From NCBI GenBank assembly GCA_023429275.1, contig JAEYWB010000623.1, positions 1 through 6,128 of the forward strand: a stretch of DNA of 6,128 bases, written 5' to 3'. Each line of letters opens with the position of its first letter. Position 1 is the stretch's first letter. The stretch is from Planctomycetota bacterium (GTDB lineage Bacteria; Planctomycetota; Planctomycetia; Planctomycetales; Planctomycetaceae). Shown here one piece after another: positions 4,308 to 6,128 of this stretch. The translations under genes and the position numbers were made by a program. The notes beneath the pieces were generated by a model. That model had not been told where the DNA came from, did not search any database, and was given only the letters and a program-made list of their open reading frames with translations.

Positions 4308-6128
4308 ATGCGCTCGCTCGGGATTCTCCTCATCGCCTTTGTCGCGATCCGCTCCGCATCCGCAGACGAGTTTCCAGCCCCCTTCAACACGGCCGACGAT
4401 GCCAAGGCGGTCGCCACGCCACCCGACGAAGCTGTCAGGAAGCTCCGTCTCCCCCCCGGATTCCAGGCGACTCTCTTCGCAGCCGAACCGGATGTCCAGA
4501 ACCCGATCGGGATGGCCTGGGATGCCCGGGGCCGGCTCTGGATTGCCGAGAACTACACGTATGCCGACGGCCAGACGCGGTTCGATCTCGGGCTTCGCGA
4601 TCGGGTCCTGATCTTCGAGGATCAGAACGGCGACGGGCGGTTTGACTCGCGGAAGGTCTTCGTCGACGACCTGCAGATCCTGACGAGCGTCGAGGTGGGT
4701 CATGGCGGCACGTGGGTCATGTGCCCGCCGCGACTGATGTTCATCCCCGATGCCAACGGCGACGATCTCCCGGACGGGCCGCCGGAGACAGTCCTCGACG
4801 GCTTCAACGTTTTCAGCGAGAGCTATCACAACTTCGCGAACGGCTTGCGGTTCGGTCCCGATGGCTGGCTCTACGGCCGATGCGGCGGTTCGTGCCCAGG
4901 CGACATCGGTCCGCCCGGAACACCGGAGACGCGCCGCGTTCCGCTCCGGGGAGGGATGTGGAGGTATCACCCGATCCGCAAGACCTACGAGACCCTCAGC
5001 ACCGGGACGACGAACCCCTGGGGGCACGACTGGGACGCCCAGGGGGAGTTGTTCTTCTCGAACACGGTCGCGGGGCACTTCTACTACAACGTCGTCGGCG
5101 GGCACTTCAGCCGGAACGGGACGCTCGACCCGAACCCCCGCGTCTATCAGATGCAGGAGCACCATGCGGATCACTTTCACTTCGACACCGGCAAGGGATG
5201 GCAGAACTCGCGCGATGGTGCGGCGAACGACCTCGGCGGGGGGCACGCCCACTCGGGGGCGATGATTTACCTGGGCCACAACTGGCCGGCCGAGTACTAT
5301 GGCAAGTTCTTCACCATCAACCTGCACGGCCGGCGGGTGAACATGGAGACCGTCGAGCGGCAGGGGGGCGGGTTCGTCGCCAGGCATTCGCCCGATTTCC
5401 TGACGAGCGACGACCCCTGGTTCCGGACGCTCGATCTCTCGTATGGGCCGGACGGCGGCGTCTACATCATCGACTGGAGCGACACGGGGGAGTGCCACGA
5501 GCGCAACGGCGTCCATCGGACCAGCGGTCGGATCTACAAGATCACATACGGTAGTCCGGAGCCTGTTACTTCATTCGACCTTCGAACGAAGCCTGACAAA
5601 GACCTCGTCGCGTTGCACCGGTCAAAGAACGAGTGGTTCGCCCGGCAGGCACGGCTCATCCTGACGGAACGCTATGCCGGACGACCGGCCCCGGCTGCGA
5701 CGACCGGCCCTCTGCTGAAGCTCCTCATTGACGATCCCGACCGGGCGGTGCGCCTGCGGGCGATGATGACTCTGTTCAGCATGGACGCCCTCGACGAGAG
5801 GTTCTTCCGGGCGGAAGGTCTTCATGACGACGAGGAGATGCGGGCATGGGGGATTCGGCGGCTCACCGACCGATTCCCTCTCGACGGGCCTCTGGGCCCG
5901 GTTGCTCAGGAGCCGGCCTTTGCGGCGAAGCTGACCCATGCCGCGGGATTGATCGGGCCGCAGCTTCTCGAGATGGCCGCCACAGACCGCTCCGGGCTCG
6001 TGCGGTTGACGCTGGCGTCGGCCCTGCAGCGGTTACCTGTCGGCCAGAGGGCACCGGTCGCTCTCGCCCTGGGCGGGCGTCGGGGAGCCCGGGGCGGTCA
6101 CGGCCTCCCTCTGCTCGTCTGGGACGGA
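4308..6128 (+). CDS. Secreted PVC-type putative dehydrogenase (TIGR02604/DUF7133 family), 3'-truncated by the window edge
   Basis: The visible 607 codons are in one open frame. MRSLGILLIAFVAIRSASA is a Sec signal peptide with likely cleavage before D20, so the protein is exported. Residues from about 45 to 415 form a beta-propeller region related to the soluble glucose/sorbosone dehydrogenase fold. Recognisable family segments are LRLPPGFQATLFAAEPDVQN, NGLRFGPDGWLYGRCGGS, NPWGHDWDAQGELFFSN, GGGHAHSGAMIYLGHNWP, INLHGRRVN and IIDWSDTGECHERNGVHRTS. From about residue 430 the protein is alpha-helical with HEAT-like repeats (LLIDDPDRAVRLRAMMTLF; DRSGLVRLTLASALQRL). Many full-length relatives are about 1,000 residues and end in a cytochrome-c-like domain with a CxxCH heme site; that part, if present, lies beyond the edge. 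Family members are annotated as putative membrane-bound dehydrogenases, but substrate and cofactor are not established. The gene is divergent from the efflux genes and no functional link is evident. Confidence 0.93.
   Translation, partial: MRSLGILLIAFVAIRSASADEFPAPFNTADDAKAVATPPDEAVRKLRLPPGFQATLFAAEPDVQNPIGMAWDARGRLWIAENYTYADGQTRFDLGLRDRVLIFEDQNGDGRFDSRKVFVDDLQILTSVEVGHGGTWVMCPPRLMFIPDANGDDLPDGPPETVLDGFNVFSESYHNFANGLRFGPDGWLYGRCGGSCPGDIGPPGTPETRRVPLRGGMWRYHPIRKTYETLSTGTTNPWGHDWDAQGELFFSNTVAGHFYYNVVGGHFSRNGTLDPNPRVYQMQEHHADHFHFDTGKGWQNSRDGAANDLGGGHAHSGAMIYLGHNWPAEYYGKFFTINLHGRRVNMETVERQGGGFVARHSPDFLTSDDPWFRTLDLSYGPDGGVYIIDWSDTGECHERNGVHRTSGRIYKITYGSPEPVTSFDLRTKPDKDLVALHRSKNEWFARQARLILTERYAGRPAPAATTGPLLKLLIDDPDRAVRLRAMMTLFSMDALDERFFRAEGLHDDEEMRAWGIRRLTDRFPLDGPLGPVAQEPAFAAKLTHAAGLIGPQLLEMAATDRSGLVRLTLASALQRLPVGQRAPVALALGGRRGARGGHGLPLLVWDG

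Noticed and set aside
4185..5516. A 443-codon open frame on the minus strand, antisense to the dehydrogenase-like gene
   Set aside because: It is rich in Val, Arg, Pro and Ala without family features and lies opposite a clearly recognised protein; this is a GC-driven shadow frame.
1..6128. CRISPR array, transposase, tRNA or rRNA
   Set aside because: No regularly spaced direct repeats, transposase-like frames, or tRNA/rRNA sequence patterns were seen on either strand.

Overview
The window looks like chromosomal DNA from a planctomycete (phylum Planctomycetota). The main evidence is the gene at the right end. It is a secreted protein of the 'putative membrane-bound dehydrogenase' family (TIGR02604 / DUF7133 type), which is greatly expanded in Planctomycetota and Verrucomicrobiota and rare elsewhere. 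The DNA is GC-rich with a strong G/C preference at third codon positions, and this is why many long antisense shadow frames stay open. Genus cannot be read from the sequence.

Layout. (1) Positions 1-2610, minus strand: the first 870 codons of an RND efflux permease of the HAE-1 (AcrB/MexB-like) type; its 3' end lies beyond base 1. (2) Positions 2611-2920: a 310-bp non-coding spacer with an imperfect inverted repeat built on CCACAGAGG/CCTCTGTGG and a GC-rich stem-loop directly after the upstream stop codon. (3) Positions 2921-4012, minus strand: a complete periplasmic adaptor (membrane fusion protein) with a lipoprotein signal peptide, probably starting at TTG. (4) Positions 4013-4307: a 295-bp divergent intergenic region with a short leader palindrome, a near-perfect 18-bp palindrome and a strong 5' leader hairpin. 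(5) Positions 4308-6128, plus strand: the first 607 codons of the dehydrogenase-like protein, with a Sec signal peptide, a beta-propeller domain and the start of a helical repeat region; it runs off the right edge.

How the genes work together. The adaptor and permease are transcribed in the same direction, adaptor first, and would form the inner-membrane and periplasmic parts of a tripartite drug/amphiphile efflux pump. An outer-membrane factor would be expected elsewhere, possibly beyond the left edge. The dehydrogenase-like gene is divergent and has no evident biochemical link to the pump beyond the shared upstream region. No mobile element, CRISPR array, tRNA or rRNA is visible. I see no clearly new system: the genes belong to known families. 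The less explained parts are the two intergenic regions, a His/Glu-rich stretch at the adaptor N-terminus, and the unknown substrate of the dehydrogenase-like protein.
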